DNA from: Ochotona curzoniae
Taxonomy: Eukaryota > Chordata > Mammalia > Lagomorpha > Ochotonidae
Assembly (NCBI RefSeq): GCF_017591425.1
Contig: NW_024465751.1
Coordinates: 9,672,001 to 9,736,000, forward strand
DNA length: 64,000 bases
Direction: 5' to 3'
Part shown: piece after piece, positions 35,501 to 49,662 of the stretch
Layout of the letters: each line of letters starts with the position of its first letter
Position numbering within the stretch: the stretch's first letter is position 1
Program-made: the position numbers and the translations under genes
The notes under the pieces: model-generated
What the model saw: the letters and a program-made list of their open reading frames with translations, nothing else
Told to the model about the DNA's origin: nothing
The model's database searches: none

Positions 35501-38500
35501 CCACCTGGCCATAAGCTACTGTCTGAAATGACTTTTATAAATACATTCCAAATTGGGCCCACTGCAATAGCCAAGCGGCTATAGTCCTTGCCTTGCACGC
35601 GCCAGGATCCCGTATGAGCTCTGGTTCTAATCCCAGCAGACTTGCTTCCCACCCAGCTCCCTGCTTGTGGCCTAGGAGAGCAATCGAGAATGGCCCAAAG
35701 TCTTGGGACCCTGTACCCGCATTGGGAGACCTGGAAGAGGCTCTTGGCACTTGGCTTCTGATTGGTTCAGCTCTGGCTGTTGCGGTCACTTGAGGAGTGA
35801 ATCAGCAGACAGAAGATCTTTCCTCCCTGTCTTTCCTCCTCTCTGTATATCAGAGTTTCCAATAAAAATTAAATAATAATAAAATCTTAAAAAAAAAAGA
35901 CCCACATTCCTGGCTTGGCACAATGGGCTAGTAGCTGGAGTCCTTGCCTTGCACGTGCCAGGATCCCATATGGGTGCCAGTTCTAATCCCAGCGGCCCCG
36001 CTTCCCATCCCGCTCCCTTCTTGTGGCCTGGGAAAGCAGCCGAGGACGGTCCAAGGTGTTGGAATCCTGCACCACATGAGAGACCTGGAAGAAACTCCTG
36101 GCTCCTGGCTCAGGTTGGCTTAGCTCCAGCCGTTGCGGCCACTTGTGGAGTGAATAAATGGACAGAAGATCTTGCTTTCTGTCTTGCCTTCTTTCTGTAT
36201 ATCTAACTTTGCAATAAAAATAAAATAATAAAATCTTAAAAACAAAAGCATTTCAAATTAAACACAAGTCATGTTTTCCGTTGAAGTTTCTTTTAGGTCT
36301 CAGCGAGACTGGAAGCCGGAAGGCCAGAGCAACGGCATACCCCAGAGAGGGAGGGGGAGGGGAGCTCGTGTACCAAATCAGATAAAACTAATGTGAGACC
36401 CTTGATGGAGGTCGAAAGTCACCCATGCTGACTGATCATCAAGGAGATGTAATCTCGCAATGAAGCTTTCACGTACGATAGAAAAGTTAATTCCCTAAGC
36501 ACACAACCATACATACAAGACTATACCAGAAATAAAAAGTTTTCCCTGCCTATTTAAATTAGATATAACCTGCTTCTATTCTTTCTTAATTGTGGCAAAT
36601 TACATATGATTTGCCATTTTCACCATACAATTCTGAGGTATTATTTACATCCATTTTTTAAAAGTTTATAGAAGGAGGCCTGTGTCGTCACTAGTGGGTT
36701 AGACTGCCCTCTGCAACAGCAGCAATCCCACATGGGCACCAGTTCAATTCCTGTCTGCCTCACTTCGCTCTCTGCCCATCTCTCTAATAAGTAAATAAAA
36801 CAGTGGATTAATGTTGCTAAATCAAGTTTATTTTGGCACAAAAAACATCTGAAGTGCTTCATAGGTTTTCACAGTATATATTTCTCAGGAAACTTTTCAA
36901 AGTGTCCTTGTGTGCAAGCATCACCTGTGCGTGTTTCTAAACCCTTCCCTAGAGACCCTCCTGGGACTGACCCGGCACAGCTAGCTAAGCCTCTGCTTGC
37001 AACAGTGGCATCCTCTAACAGGTACCAGTTCTAGTCCCAGCTGTTCCTTCTGACCCACCATTTTGTTAATGAACCTAGAAGAAGCAATGAAAAGCAGTGG
37101 AGGATGGACCAAAGCCTTGAGACCCTACACCCATGTGGGAGACCCAGAAGAAGCTCTTGGTCCTGGCATTGGATCAGCTCAGTTCCGGCCACTGCGGCCA
37201 TTTGGGGAGTGAACCAGAATATGAAAGATCTTTCTCTGTCTCTGCTCTCTGTGAATAAAAAATCAATACAGCGCTCTCTTTCCAATAAAAAAATCAATAC
37301 AGGGCTTGGCGCATTAGCGTGGTGGTTAGGGTCCTTGGCTTGACTGCGCTGGGATCCCATATGGGCTGCTGGTTCTAATCCCGGTGGGCCCCGTTTCCCA
37401 TCCAGCTCCTTGCCTGTGGCTTGGGAAAGTAGTCGAGGACAGCCCAAAGCTTTGGGACCCTGCACCTGCATGGGAGACAGGGAGGAAGTTCCTGGCTCCT
37501 GGCTTCAGATTGGTTCAGCTCCAGCCGTTGCGGCTGCTTGGGGAGTGAATCATCGGATGGGAGATCTTTCTCTCTGTCTCTCCTTTCTGTATGTCTGATT
37601 TTCAAATAAAAAAAAAAAAATCTTAAAAAAAATCAATACAACCTAAGGGGGAAAAAAAAGTTGAAATATCCTATTTTATGCTCAGACTTGAGCATTTCAT
37701 TCTTTCCTTTTGATTTAAAAACAGAGAAATCTAGAGCTACAAATCATTACAAAGGCACAAAGACATCAGACAAATGGATAAGGATCCACTGCTGGTTTCA
37801 TTCTGTAATAAAGATCTACTTACTTATGAGAGTAGCAATCACTTCAAAACAGATGAGCTGATTGTTCTGGAACAGTTTTACAAACGGAAATGCCAGGAGC
37901 GGAAGATACGGCGTGTCGCTGAAGATGGCAGACCAATGAGCTAACGCGGACAGTGTTCTGGGAGTGAGATCAAGAAACCAGGGTCAGGAAACAGGAACTC
38001 ACAGACACCACGAAATAACAGGAAGTAACACCTGCATGTGCTGAAAGCTTTGCCACAGGTCAACTCGAAGCTCTCCCCATCGGCTAGCTCACCTGTGCAG
38101 AACTGCCCGTTAAGAGCATAAATGAACCCTTCCTCAAAACAAAAATCCCCCACTGCTGTGTATTATTACAAACACCCAACCCCGCTCCGTGCCTTTGGAC
38201 TCGCTGCAAATAGCTTGGATCGGTACAGGTACAACTTCCTCACGGCATCTCACAGGTGCAGACCGCAGCTCTGCGTGAGTACAGCTTCGCTTCTTTAACA
38301 TGATCCTTATTTTTTCGCATTTAGGTTGTTCCCAATCTTTCATAAACAATGTTGCATTTAATGCCAACAAATGCATACGCCTTTTTTTTTTTAAATGTAC
38401 GAATACATATTTGGATAACATCCTAGAAGTGGAATTGCTGAGTCAAAGGATATGTGTATTGACCCATGTCAATAGCCAGGGTCAAATTTTCCTCCTTAAA

Positions 38501-41500
38501 AAAATTTCTATTTATACTCCCATCATTGGCGTACCTTACGGCATACCTGCTGTCTCACGCCACAGCTGGCTGATGTGTCGCACAGGGCCAGCTGCGGACA
38601 ACGTTTATGGAATAAACCAGCAAATGAAAGACACTTTTTTCTCTCTTCCAGATAAATTTAGAAAACAAAAAGAGCCATTCTCACCGCTGTGAACTAGATA
38701 TTACATTCTTTATCCATTTTTTGTTGGCTGGTTCTTGTTATGTTTACAGAAGTACATCACATATTAAGGAAATCAGCCTTCTGTTAATCATATGTTTTGT
38801 AGACATTTTTACATGTGACTCCAGGAAGCCTTTTTCAACACGCAGGGATTTTCATTCTCATTGATCTCTTATTTGATACACCACGCTTAGAAAGACCCAT
38901 TTTAGCCTGGGATTATCTCACACATTTATTTCTAATTTCATTTCTCTTAAAAAAAAAAAAACAAAACACTGCTGATTTCCTGCCTCAACGCTGGCACCTG
39001 TGGGGCACTGGTTTGTGCCCTAGCTGCTCTACTTCTGATCCAGCTTTCTAACAGCCTGGGAAAAACAGTGGAGGACGGTCCGAGTGTCTGGGCCCTTGCC
39101 ACCCTCGTAAGAGACCAAGAAGCAGCTTCTGAGCCCTGCCCGAGCCTGGCCCAGCCCTGGCCCTTGTGGCTATCTGGAGAGGGAGCCAGCTAAAGGAAGA
39201 TACCTCTCCCTGTCTCTCCCTCTCTTTGGAACTCTGACTTTCAAATAAACAAACAAATCTTTAAAAAAATAAAAAAAAAATAACAATGAGCTAAGTCCTC
39301 CATTCTTTGGAGAGGGAAAATCTTCCATCCATTGCTTTACTCCCCACGTGACTGAAGCCAGGAGGCAGGTGCTCTGTCCTGGTCCCCCCCAGAGAGGCAG
39401 GGGCCGAGTACTGGCCACCGAGTAGCTGGGACTCAAGGCAGCATGTCAATGCAGCTCCTGGCTCCTGGCTTTGTATTAGCTCAGCCCCAGCTGTTGTGGC
39501 CAACTGGGGAGTCAATCATTTGATGCAAGATCTTTCCGTCTCTTCTCTCTGTGAATCTGCCTTTCAAATAAGAAAATAAATAAATATTGAAAAAAAAAAA
39601 AGAGTATCTGAATGAAACCACGGAAATATAATCAGCAAAATCCAGAATATGGGAAAGTTTTCAAATTTCCTCAACAGTTAAATTGCAAGGAAAAAACAAA
39701 GAGTCAGAATCCACTGATCGAATAAGTTGTTGGAGTTGGAGGATGTTACGAGTATACTATTATATTATACTACTTTTATTTATGCTTGAAGAATTTCATA
39801 ATGAAAACTCTTTAAAATGTTTTAGACTCTTGCGCCTGGCTTAATGCCAAGCTCTAATACTTCATGCCTGGATCACATTACCTAGCCACTTAGTTTCTCT
39901 ACTTGTAAAATAAGTGCATATTTAACGTGTCTTTCATATGAAAAGCCTTTTAAATGATTAGCTATTATTATTTCCTGGGTACATTTTTGAACTGGATATA
40001 CTATAGCACTTCCTCAGAGATTCTCATCCTATTTTCCCAAGCAGTTCTGCTGAAGTGACCCTTGGCATCCCGTGGCTCTGCATGAACGTGGGGGGACCCT
40101 CTGACCATGGCATAGCCTGTCCTTGGCCGCCACCTTGCTCGCCACATGTAACCCAGTGACCTTGACTGTTAGTCGCCATCTTACTGACTTAGTGACCTCT
40201 TTGCCCCTGAGCTCCACACAGTTCTATGATGTTGCTGTTGTTACTTCCACTTTCAGACAGAGAAATCAGGGCTGACCGAGGCCAAGCGACACATCCTATA
40301 GCACAGCTATTACGTGATGGAACAAGGACTCAAACCTTCTAGCTTCAAATTCAGAGTCCTTCAAGTTGTGCAGCCCCATTTCCTGAGAGGGGTGAGGCGC
40401 CCTTTTTCTTTTGAGGATCATTTGGATACTTATAACATCACTCGAGGGCATCCAAGATGGCCAACTTAAAATCGGCCTGCTCTAGAGTTACTGCTTTTGA
40501 GTCCCTCCTGTAGGTGCCTTGGCTTTTGGGGTCTTGTTCAGCTTGCCTGCCAGATGCTCCCACTCTAGATAAATTTTGTGGAAGTCCTATTCTCTAGAAT
40601 AATGACACGAATACTCAAATACAATATAAATGCATATTTGGACGTATTTCGTTTTTCAAATTAAGCCAACCAACACATCATGTAAGGTGACCAATATGTT
40701 ATAAAGAGAGGACTTAAAGCCACTGCCAGGCTTAGGTTCTGGGATACGCTGAACACACCTCTGCAGGACTCTGAGGAGCTTCCTGCTTTTGATGGGGTAT
40801 TTCTGCGGAAGGTTCAGAAACGCCACGTGAGTGCCTTTATCCAACAGGCTACTGAACGCAGTATGATTTTCAGGCAGTTGTAGCAGAGAGCGCCAAATAA
40901 ACATCCTGAAATTAAAGCATAATTTTAATTAAAAAAATTTCTTTGAATAAAGCCAATTTTATCTAAAAAAATTTACCTATTACCTGTATTTGGTTGGATA
41001 TTCACCATATCCTTTTAGTAAGATCTGCAAACGTTTTTTATTTAACCCATCTGATAATTCATTCTGAAGGGAAAAAAAAGTTTCAGTAAGTGGTAAATCA
41101 AACGATGATAAGAACAAATGCTAACCCAGGCTTCAGCGGTTTTCCAGCTCTGGACACGACACACAGTAAGGTCCACGTGGCTGTCACAGGGTCTCTCCTC
41201 ACTCTCAAGAGGGCATGCACATGGCAAATAAAGTCTTCCCTAGATGGGGGCTTAGCAACTTTTTCTGAGAGCAGGTAATTAGTAGAAATGTCAGGTTTTG
41301 TGGGCTGAGTGACAGTGGAGAATATTATGTAGGCATTTTTATAACAACTTAAAACGCAGCCATTTAAATACATAAAAATGTGAAGTAAGCACATCAGACT
41401 CACAGGCTGTCACTGGCAACTTCTGCATTAAAACTAAGAAATTTAATATGTTCTCCCCAGCCCTACCCTCCACCCCTGTTTTATTTTAAGATTTATTTTT

Positions 41501-44500
41501 ATTGGAAAGTCAGATATACAGAGAGGAGAGTCAGAGTGGAACATCTCCCATCTGCTGATCCACTCCCCAAGCGGCTGCAACGGCTGGAGCCGAGCCGAAG
41601 CCAGGAGCCAGGAGCTCTTCTGGGTCTCCCATGCAGGTTTAGGGTCCCAAGGCCTTGGGCTGTCCTCTCCTGTCCTTCCAGGCCACAGGCAGAGAGCTGG
41701 ATGGGAAGCAGGGTCTCTGGGATTAGAACCAGTGCCCATGTGGGATCCCAGCATGTGCAAGGCAAAGACTTTAGCAACTATGCTACTGCAATAGGCCCTT
41801 CCTTTTCCTTTATTTCTTAAGATTTATCTTACCTATTTGGAAGGCAGAGTTTTAGAAAGGGAAGAGAGACAGAGAAAGAAATCTCCCATCCACAGGCTCA
41901 CTATGCAAATGGCTGTAGCATTCAAGGATGGTCCAGGCTGAAGCCAGGAGCCTGGAACTCCATCCGGGTCTCCTACACGGGTGGCAGGCGACCCAGGTTC
42001 TTGGGTCATCTTCCGCTGCCTTTCCAGGTGCACCAGCAAGTGGAGCTGCCAGGACTGCAGCTGGTGCTCACATGCAGTGGTGGCTTAGTGGGCTGTACCG
42101 TCATGCTAGCCTTCTTTCTTTTAACTCTGGATAACTTCTAGGATGAAAGAATGAAGGACAAATCTGAGAACTTCTCTAGTTCTCCATGTCACCTTATGAA
42201 GCGCCAATAATCACAAGCTTTTACTGACAATCTATTCTATTTAAAAAACTGAAGTCCACTGTGATTTTATTATGATTTCATAGGATTTCTGATTATAAAC
42301 TGGTTTCACTGGTTATTTTCTTGGATCTTAACAACTATGTCACACAGATGGGATTGTTATGTTCCTTTATTCTCCAAGGGTGTTTACTTGTATTTATTTG
42401 AAAGGTATTTATTTATATTTATTCCAATGTCTGTAACAGCAGGGTCTGGCCAGGCCGAAGCCAGGAACCTTCTTGCGATTTCCCATGCGGCTAGCCATGT
42501 CTGCTGTCTCCAAGGCGCCCACAAGCAGGCAGCTGACTCCGAAGCAGAGGCAGGACTCCAGCTCAGGCATTCAGATACGGAATTTGGGTGTCCCAAAGCA
42601 GCGCTTAACCCACTGTGCTGCGATGCCTGTCCCCTTCCTGTTTTCTAGAAAGTGGGAAAGTTGGAAAAGTTTAGTGACTTGCTCACATTTACATAACTGT
42701 AAGGTCTTGGCTCAAGACTTGAGGCCAGATTTTCTGACTGAGTTCAATGCTCTTGTTCTCATAAGAAACAGGCAGTCGGGGCCTGGCGCAATAGCCTAAT
42801 GACTAATTCCCTGCCCTGAATGTGCCGGTTTGTATCCTGGCTGCTCCACATCCCATCCAGCTCCCTGCTTATGGTTTAGGAAAGCAGCAGAGGATGACCT
42901 GAAGCCTGGGACCCTGCACCCTTGTGGGAGACCCAGAAGAAGCTCCCGATCCTGGTTCCAGATTGGCTCAGCTCTGGCTGTTGTGGCCACTTGGGGAGTG
43001 AATCAGTGGATGAAGGATCTTTCTCTATGTCTTTCTGTGTAATTGCTTAATAAAAATAAATAAATCTTAAAAAAAAAAAGTAAGGACAAGCAGGAAAAAT
43101 TAGGTTTCGTAGCATATTTAGCCCCAAATAATCAAAGTAATAATTCAGCATATAATCAGCACAAAGCAGTACTAACTGCCTTGGCACTCTTACTGTGACC
43201 CTGACACCTGCAGCCACCTTCAGGCCAGCCACGCCCACATCACTTAGCAGCCACAGCATGGCTCGTACACTGGGCAGTGCAATTCTCCAGAAATGTTTTA
43301 TATTTTCACTAAAATGTATAAAAAGTGCATTGTGGGGCTGGTTTCATTTCATAGAGAGCTAGGCTGCTGTCTGCGGTGCTGGCATCCCATGTAGGCAGGC
43401 ACCTGTCTGAGCTCCCTGCTAATGCACCGGGGAAAGCAGTGGAGGACAGCCCAAGTGCTTGGGCCGCTGTACCCAAGTGGGCGACTCAGGTGCTCTGGCC
43501 CAACCTTGGCCATTGTGGCCATTTTGGAGTGTGAACCAGGAGAAGGAAGACCTCTCTGTGTGCTTTCTATCATTCTGCCTTTCCGAAAGAAATGCATGGT
43601 GACTTCACTCGCAATCCTCTTCTCGAGATGGGATGTTCCTTTAATGCTGAGGACGAGGAAGTGTAACAACCACTTAGGTGTAAAGCGCTTCCAGCGAGCA
43701 GAATGGGGACCAAGCCTGTCTAAGTGGATGGATTCTTACCTCTTTGTTTTCAACATTACCAGTCAGGTCTTGTTTCAATATTCTAGTTTGTATTCTGCTG
43801 TCCTTGGGCCGTAAGGCTGGTCGTTGAACTTTTCCTGCTGTTACTTTCATCTGAAGGTCACCGGAACTCAGCCTGTTCTTAGGCAAATCCTCAATCACTT
43901 TCACTAAAGGAGGAGGTGGCTGAAAAAATAAAAAAGCAGAGATGACCCTTTGAACGCGGCAGGGACACCCAATAGAGAGATGCTCTTGAGAGAGGAGTGG
44001 TTTCAGAATGGAGCAGCATAGGGGCGAAACCAAGGCTGCAGCTGTGACCTGAGAGTAACAAGGGACAGTCAGGAAACGGGCAGTTCCCATGGGAACTACA
44101 ATAGTAGCAACTATTTTATTCTGAATAACATGATATTTAGGTGTTCTTGTAAAACGGATGTTCTTGAGGGGCCAGCATTATAGCAGGCTAGTCTTCCACC
44201 TGCGACACCGGCACATGACCCAGCTGCTCCACACCCCATCCAGCTCCCTGCTTGTGGCTTGGGAAAGCAGCGAGGAAGGTTCAAGCCCTTGGGCATCTGC
44301 ACCAACATGGGGGACCCAGAAGAAGCTCTGACTCCTGCTCTGGGTTGGCTTAGTTCCAGTCATAGTGGCTATTTAGGGAATGAACCAGTGGACAGAAGAT
44401 CTGCTTCTCTCCGTAACTTTGCCTTTCAAATAAAAATAAAATAAAACTTGAAAAAAAAAATGAAACTGGTTTTCTTGATAACATACCTTGTTTATTTCTT

Positions 44501-44774
44501 GCGTCAGCGCCTGGACTGAGTATATGTTCAGGCTCCCGTTCTCCATGATGGACGCGATGTAGCGTCCATGCGGGCTGACCACCGAGGAGCTGATACCCTC
44601 ATCAACACTCCCAATCTCAAAGAGCAGCTTACATGTCTGTATGTTGACAAACCTCATAATACCATCCTGACTCAACACTCCAAGGACCTAAGGGGGGAGA
44701 AAGCAAGAGGCCCCCAAAGCGTGAAAATCCAGTATTTCAAATTACACTCATTTACAATTATAATTACAATTACA

Positions 44775-44821
<47 letters not shown>

Positions 44822-47800
44822 ACTTTCCTCAACTTATGATGGAGCTTGATCCAGAAAAATTCACTGCAAGTTGAAAATGCATTTTATACAACTACTAAAC
44901 ACCCTATCATTGCAACACAGTGCATGGCACTTCCTTTTGTGACCGTGTGGCTGCGCGGACACGGTAGCTCGACACCGCTGACCAGCACCAGGAGAGAGTA
45001 TTACGCTGTACAGAATTGGTCCAGACCAGCACCAGGAGAGAGTATTACGCTGTACAGAATTGGTCCAGAGATGACCAAGAGTTGACCAAGTGCATACATA
45101 CAGCTTTTACGGAAGTGGGGAGGATATGGGCACTGTGGCACAGCCCAGTGAGCCATCACTTGCAATGCTGTGGAGCACTGGTTCGAGTCCTGATCACTCT
45201 GCTTCTGAAGCCTGCTAGTGTGCCAGGACGGCAATGGAAGGCGGCCCAAGTAAGGCCTGGTGGGAGACCCGGATGGAGTTCCTGGCTTCAGGCTGGAAAA
45301 CACCTGGCCTGTTGTGACTAGTTGAGGAGTGAAGCAACAGATGAAAATCTCCACTTTTCTCCTCTTTTTCTTTCCATCTCTCCCTCTTTCCATTGCTTTT
45401 TCAAATAAGTACATTTTTTAAATGCAGGAAAAACACAACAGAACGTGTAACGACAGTGATTACGAAGGAGAGGAGCAGCAACGGCCAGATGGGAGAGGAG
45501 TGAGGGGCTCATTGACTTTCTCCGTTTCCAACCACTGACGGGATTATCTCTCCAAAAACTGAAGTGAAATAGATGAATAAACACACACAAAGAAACATAT
45601 ATCCAGTTAGTTTGTTCGATTGCAAGAATCACGATAGTCTATTACAAAGAAAAAAGAGAGGAAGGAAGAACAAACATTCCATAAACTGCAAAATGACACA
45701 AATAAAACACGATCCTTAGATGTGATCAAGACATTCAATACTGGAATTACAGCATTTCTGTAGCCCATGAGTAGGCACAATTAGTACGAGTGAATTAACA
45801 CAAAATTTAAAAAATGGTTCACTGAAGTGAGTCAACTAGTTATGATATGTAAAACAGTATAGCAAACCATGACAATTTTAAGTAGTTCCATGTTTAATCC
45901 TTATGTAATTACCCAACCTTAATAGAGAGAACGCCTTCCCTGCATCTGTTCAAAGAATCAGGTATCACGTTGAAAAAGAAAAATGCTAAAGCAACCTGTA
46001 CTCCAGAGAATACAACAGAAATTCAAAATATATGGATTTTTTTTTTAAAACAGTGAGTTGTCAACAGCATAACCTGAAATTTTGAAAATTTTCAACTCCA
46101 GAGTCTATACAAAAACATTAACAAATTCAAATTCCTATACAGGGATATGAGTTATATAAACAAGAATTAGAAAAGGATGTGATCTTTCTCAAAAAGCAGA
46201 TTTTGGGCTATTGTGTTACCTGATTAGAACCAGCATCAAAACTATCGGGAAGGAACTCCAGGTGACGAACGGCTCGAACGCTGGTGGGCATCTGGACGAT
46301 CCTGACGAGCTGTGTGGCCTCGAGGCACCACAGATGAAGATGATTCGATTTCCCTCCGGCAGCTAGGATTCGGCCATCTCTAGACGACAAAACAAGGACG
46401 ACCGGCTCAGGGATTCCAGCAAGCCTGTCCAACAGCACTCCCGCAATGATAAAAGTGCCAGCATCGCAATGCATACCACACAGCTGCTGGTTCAAGACCC
46501 AGCTGTTACACTTCCAAGCCAAGTCCCTGCGATGAGTCTGAAATGGCCCACGTGTTTGGACCCTGCCGCCAACCGCGTGGCCCTTGGCTTAGGTCTGGCC
46601 CAACTCCAATTATTGTAGGTATCTGGGGAATAAGCTAGGCGGTGGAAGAGCTCTGCCTCTTTCTTTCAAAGTTGACAATCACACATTAATTTTTATTTAA
46701 ATTCAAAATGTTTTAAAAGGTGCAATACCTGGTCACAGCAAAAACTTTGTATGATATACTGGAGCTTTCAGGTGGAGCTGGCAACTGATACTTGCAAAGC
46801 AGAGTGTCACATTCCCAGGCAAAAATGGAATTATCTTTAAAACAGCTGAGAATGGTGTTACTCAATGGCAGGAAAAACACCTAGAAGGAAGACAGGAAAT
46901 GTTTTTTGTTTTGTTTTGTTTTTCACATAGTTCATAGAGGACTCTCTACATTTAAATTATGCAAAGTAGTCAGTCTTTCTTTTGTTAAATCACCTTTCCT
47001 TAAACTGGAGGAAAACACGCTTATATGTAAGGGCTAATACTGATATTTCACAAACTATCATAAACTAAAAATTAAACTGATTTTTAATTAAAATTTAAAA
47101 TCAAAAAGGTAACTGCAATGACTAGGCATTTCACAAAATTCTAAATAACAATTTATGAAATTTTACTTTCTATTAAAAGACTTAAATGAAAATATGGTAC
47201 CATCTTGAGTTTCTGGCACAGTGGGTAAAGCTACCACCCACAGTTCTGGCATCCCCTAGGGGTGCTGTCCCAGCCTCTCCACCTTCCATTCAGCTCCCTG
47301 CTAAGGCCCTAAGCCAACAGCAAGTGGCCCAAGTGCTGGCGCCTCTGGTACCTACACAGAGACCCAGATGAAGTTCCTGGCTCCTAGTTTTGGCCTGGCC
47401 CATCTGGGAAATGACCCAGTAGATGGACGCTCTATCTCTCCTTGTCTTTGTCTCTGTAGGTTTTTCAAAAAATAAAAAACCATCTTTTCAAAAACTGATA
47501 TACATAAACACTATACACAAATTATATGCATATACTGAGAATTAATATAAAACTATATTAAATCTTAACTACTGCTAAATCTTACAAAATGCTCATTCTT
47601 GGTGACAGTGTAGGGAACACGGTACATAGTACCTGAGTGCTGGGTTCCAGGTGCCAGCCAGGACACGGAGATGGAACTCCTGGCTTCCGGCATCCCGCCG
47701 GCCCAACCCTGGCTGCTGGGGTGTGTGAGGAGTGAACCAGCAGAGAACTCTGTCTCTTTGCTTTTTAAATAAATGTTTCATTAAAAAAAAAAAGTCACCA

Positions 47801-49619
47801 ACCAACTCAGAGAGGATGTCAAGAAATAACTCCAGAAAATTTGTATTATAATTAGCAGTCATTTTCCCAGAAAAGTAATAAAGTTTATTCCTACTGGGAA
47901 AAGCAAAAGCTTATGAGTTAATGAGCATCAACTGTTATTTTAGGGGAATAGCTGTGATAGATTATTGCTGGCATGATTATTCATTACTCGATTTTTGATT
48001 TTAATTGCCATATTTTAATGGTTATAAAATTGTTCCTAATGAATCATGTCATTATTATTTAGACAGTGTCATCCCTTGACAAGCATAAAAAAAAAATTTG
48101 TAAAACATTAACAAAATGTAGTTTGGGAGGGGGATGGACTCTAAGATAGGGCTGCAGATTTGCCCCGTAGAATGTGAGTTCAAGTCGGAGTTTAAAGGTC
48201 CAGAAGCTGTTGTGACCTCATGGTCAACCTACTGCCTGACATGCCGGCATACCTGATATGGCGCCTGCTCAAGGCCTGGCTGCTCCACTTCTGATCTGGC
48301 TCCTGGCTAGTGGCTTGAGACAGCAGTGAACGATGGCCCAAGTATTTGGCTCCTGGTTTCGGCTAAGCCCCTCCCTGGCTATTGTGGCCATTTGAGAAGT
48401 GAACCAGCAGTGGCAAGATCTCTTTTACTGTCTCTCTCTCTGTGACTCTACCTTTCAAATAAATAAGTAACTCTTGAAAATACAACAAAGTTTAAAGAGT
48501 TTAGAGTTTGAGTCAAACGTGCAAGAATTTAGTGAGGTCTCATCACATAGAGACTAGAAACAATTCGATGACACATTCAATCCACTGTTTCCTAACTTTC
48601 CTCACAGACCTGTTCCCAGTATATACTGAACCGGAGCAGTGACAAATCCCAAGGCTTATCTCAAACTCTGTAACTAAAGGGCTGACTAGCCTACCTCTAA
48701 GCACCAACAACAGAATTCATGATTTTCTAGAGAACTGGCTTCCAGCAGTGAGACGGCACAGTGGAGTGGCTGTTTCATAAGCTACGGGCCATCACACAAC
48801 TCAGTGTTTCTGCACTTCCGCGTCCCCTCCTGCACCGTCTCAGCTTAAAAATACTTCCAGTGTTATTTAAGCGTAAAAGGATTATGTAAAGCATAAACTT
48901 ATACAGGAGGTATGCAACAACTGCAATCTGTTGCTACTAATCACCACTACTATTACACACAAAAATCAGTGAGAAGTTAGAGCGGTTATATGCTTTAAAA
49001 ACATCTTGAAATTAATGCTTTGTAGTTCCTTCTCTAAAAATCTAAGTGTGTTTCAGAATTATCTGCAATTTTAGAAAGGTAATTTAATATTTTCTTTAAA
49101 AGTAACGTGGATTTTTTTAAAAATGAAGATTATTTTATTTATTTGAAGGGCAGATTTACAGAGTCAGGGAAATCTTCCACCGAATGGTTCATTCCCTGAA
49201 TGGCCACAGTGGCTGGGGCTGGGCCAGGTCTACACAAGCAGCCAGGGGCTTCATCTAACTCTCACACAAAGAGTAGCAGGGGCTATCCTCCGCTGCTCCC
49301 CCAGGTGCATTTTCAGGGAGCAGGATCAGGAGCAGAGCAGCCAGAACATGAACTGGTGCCAAATGGGATGTCGACATTATAGGTGGAAGTTTAACTCATT
49401 TAACACCGCAGCGCCAGACTACGCATTGTGTACAAAGCCCAAGTTCCTAGGGAAACAATTTATACTGAAATATACTCATACTTCAACCTCATGTCCGCTC
49501 ATTTCAGACTTTGCTCCTGGCTCCAGGCTTCAGGTGTGCCCAGCTCTAGCTATTACAGCCATTTGGGGAGTGACCAGCAGATGAAGATCTCTGGGTTTCA
49601 CCTTCTCTGTAACTCTGCC

Positions 49620-49662
<43 letters not shown>

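Noticed and set aside
38540..38680. Additional CSINE inside the L1 fragment
   Set aside because: Only an AACCAGCAAATGAAAGAC-like word is convincing; too degraded to list as a separate feature.
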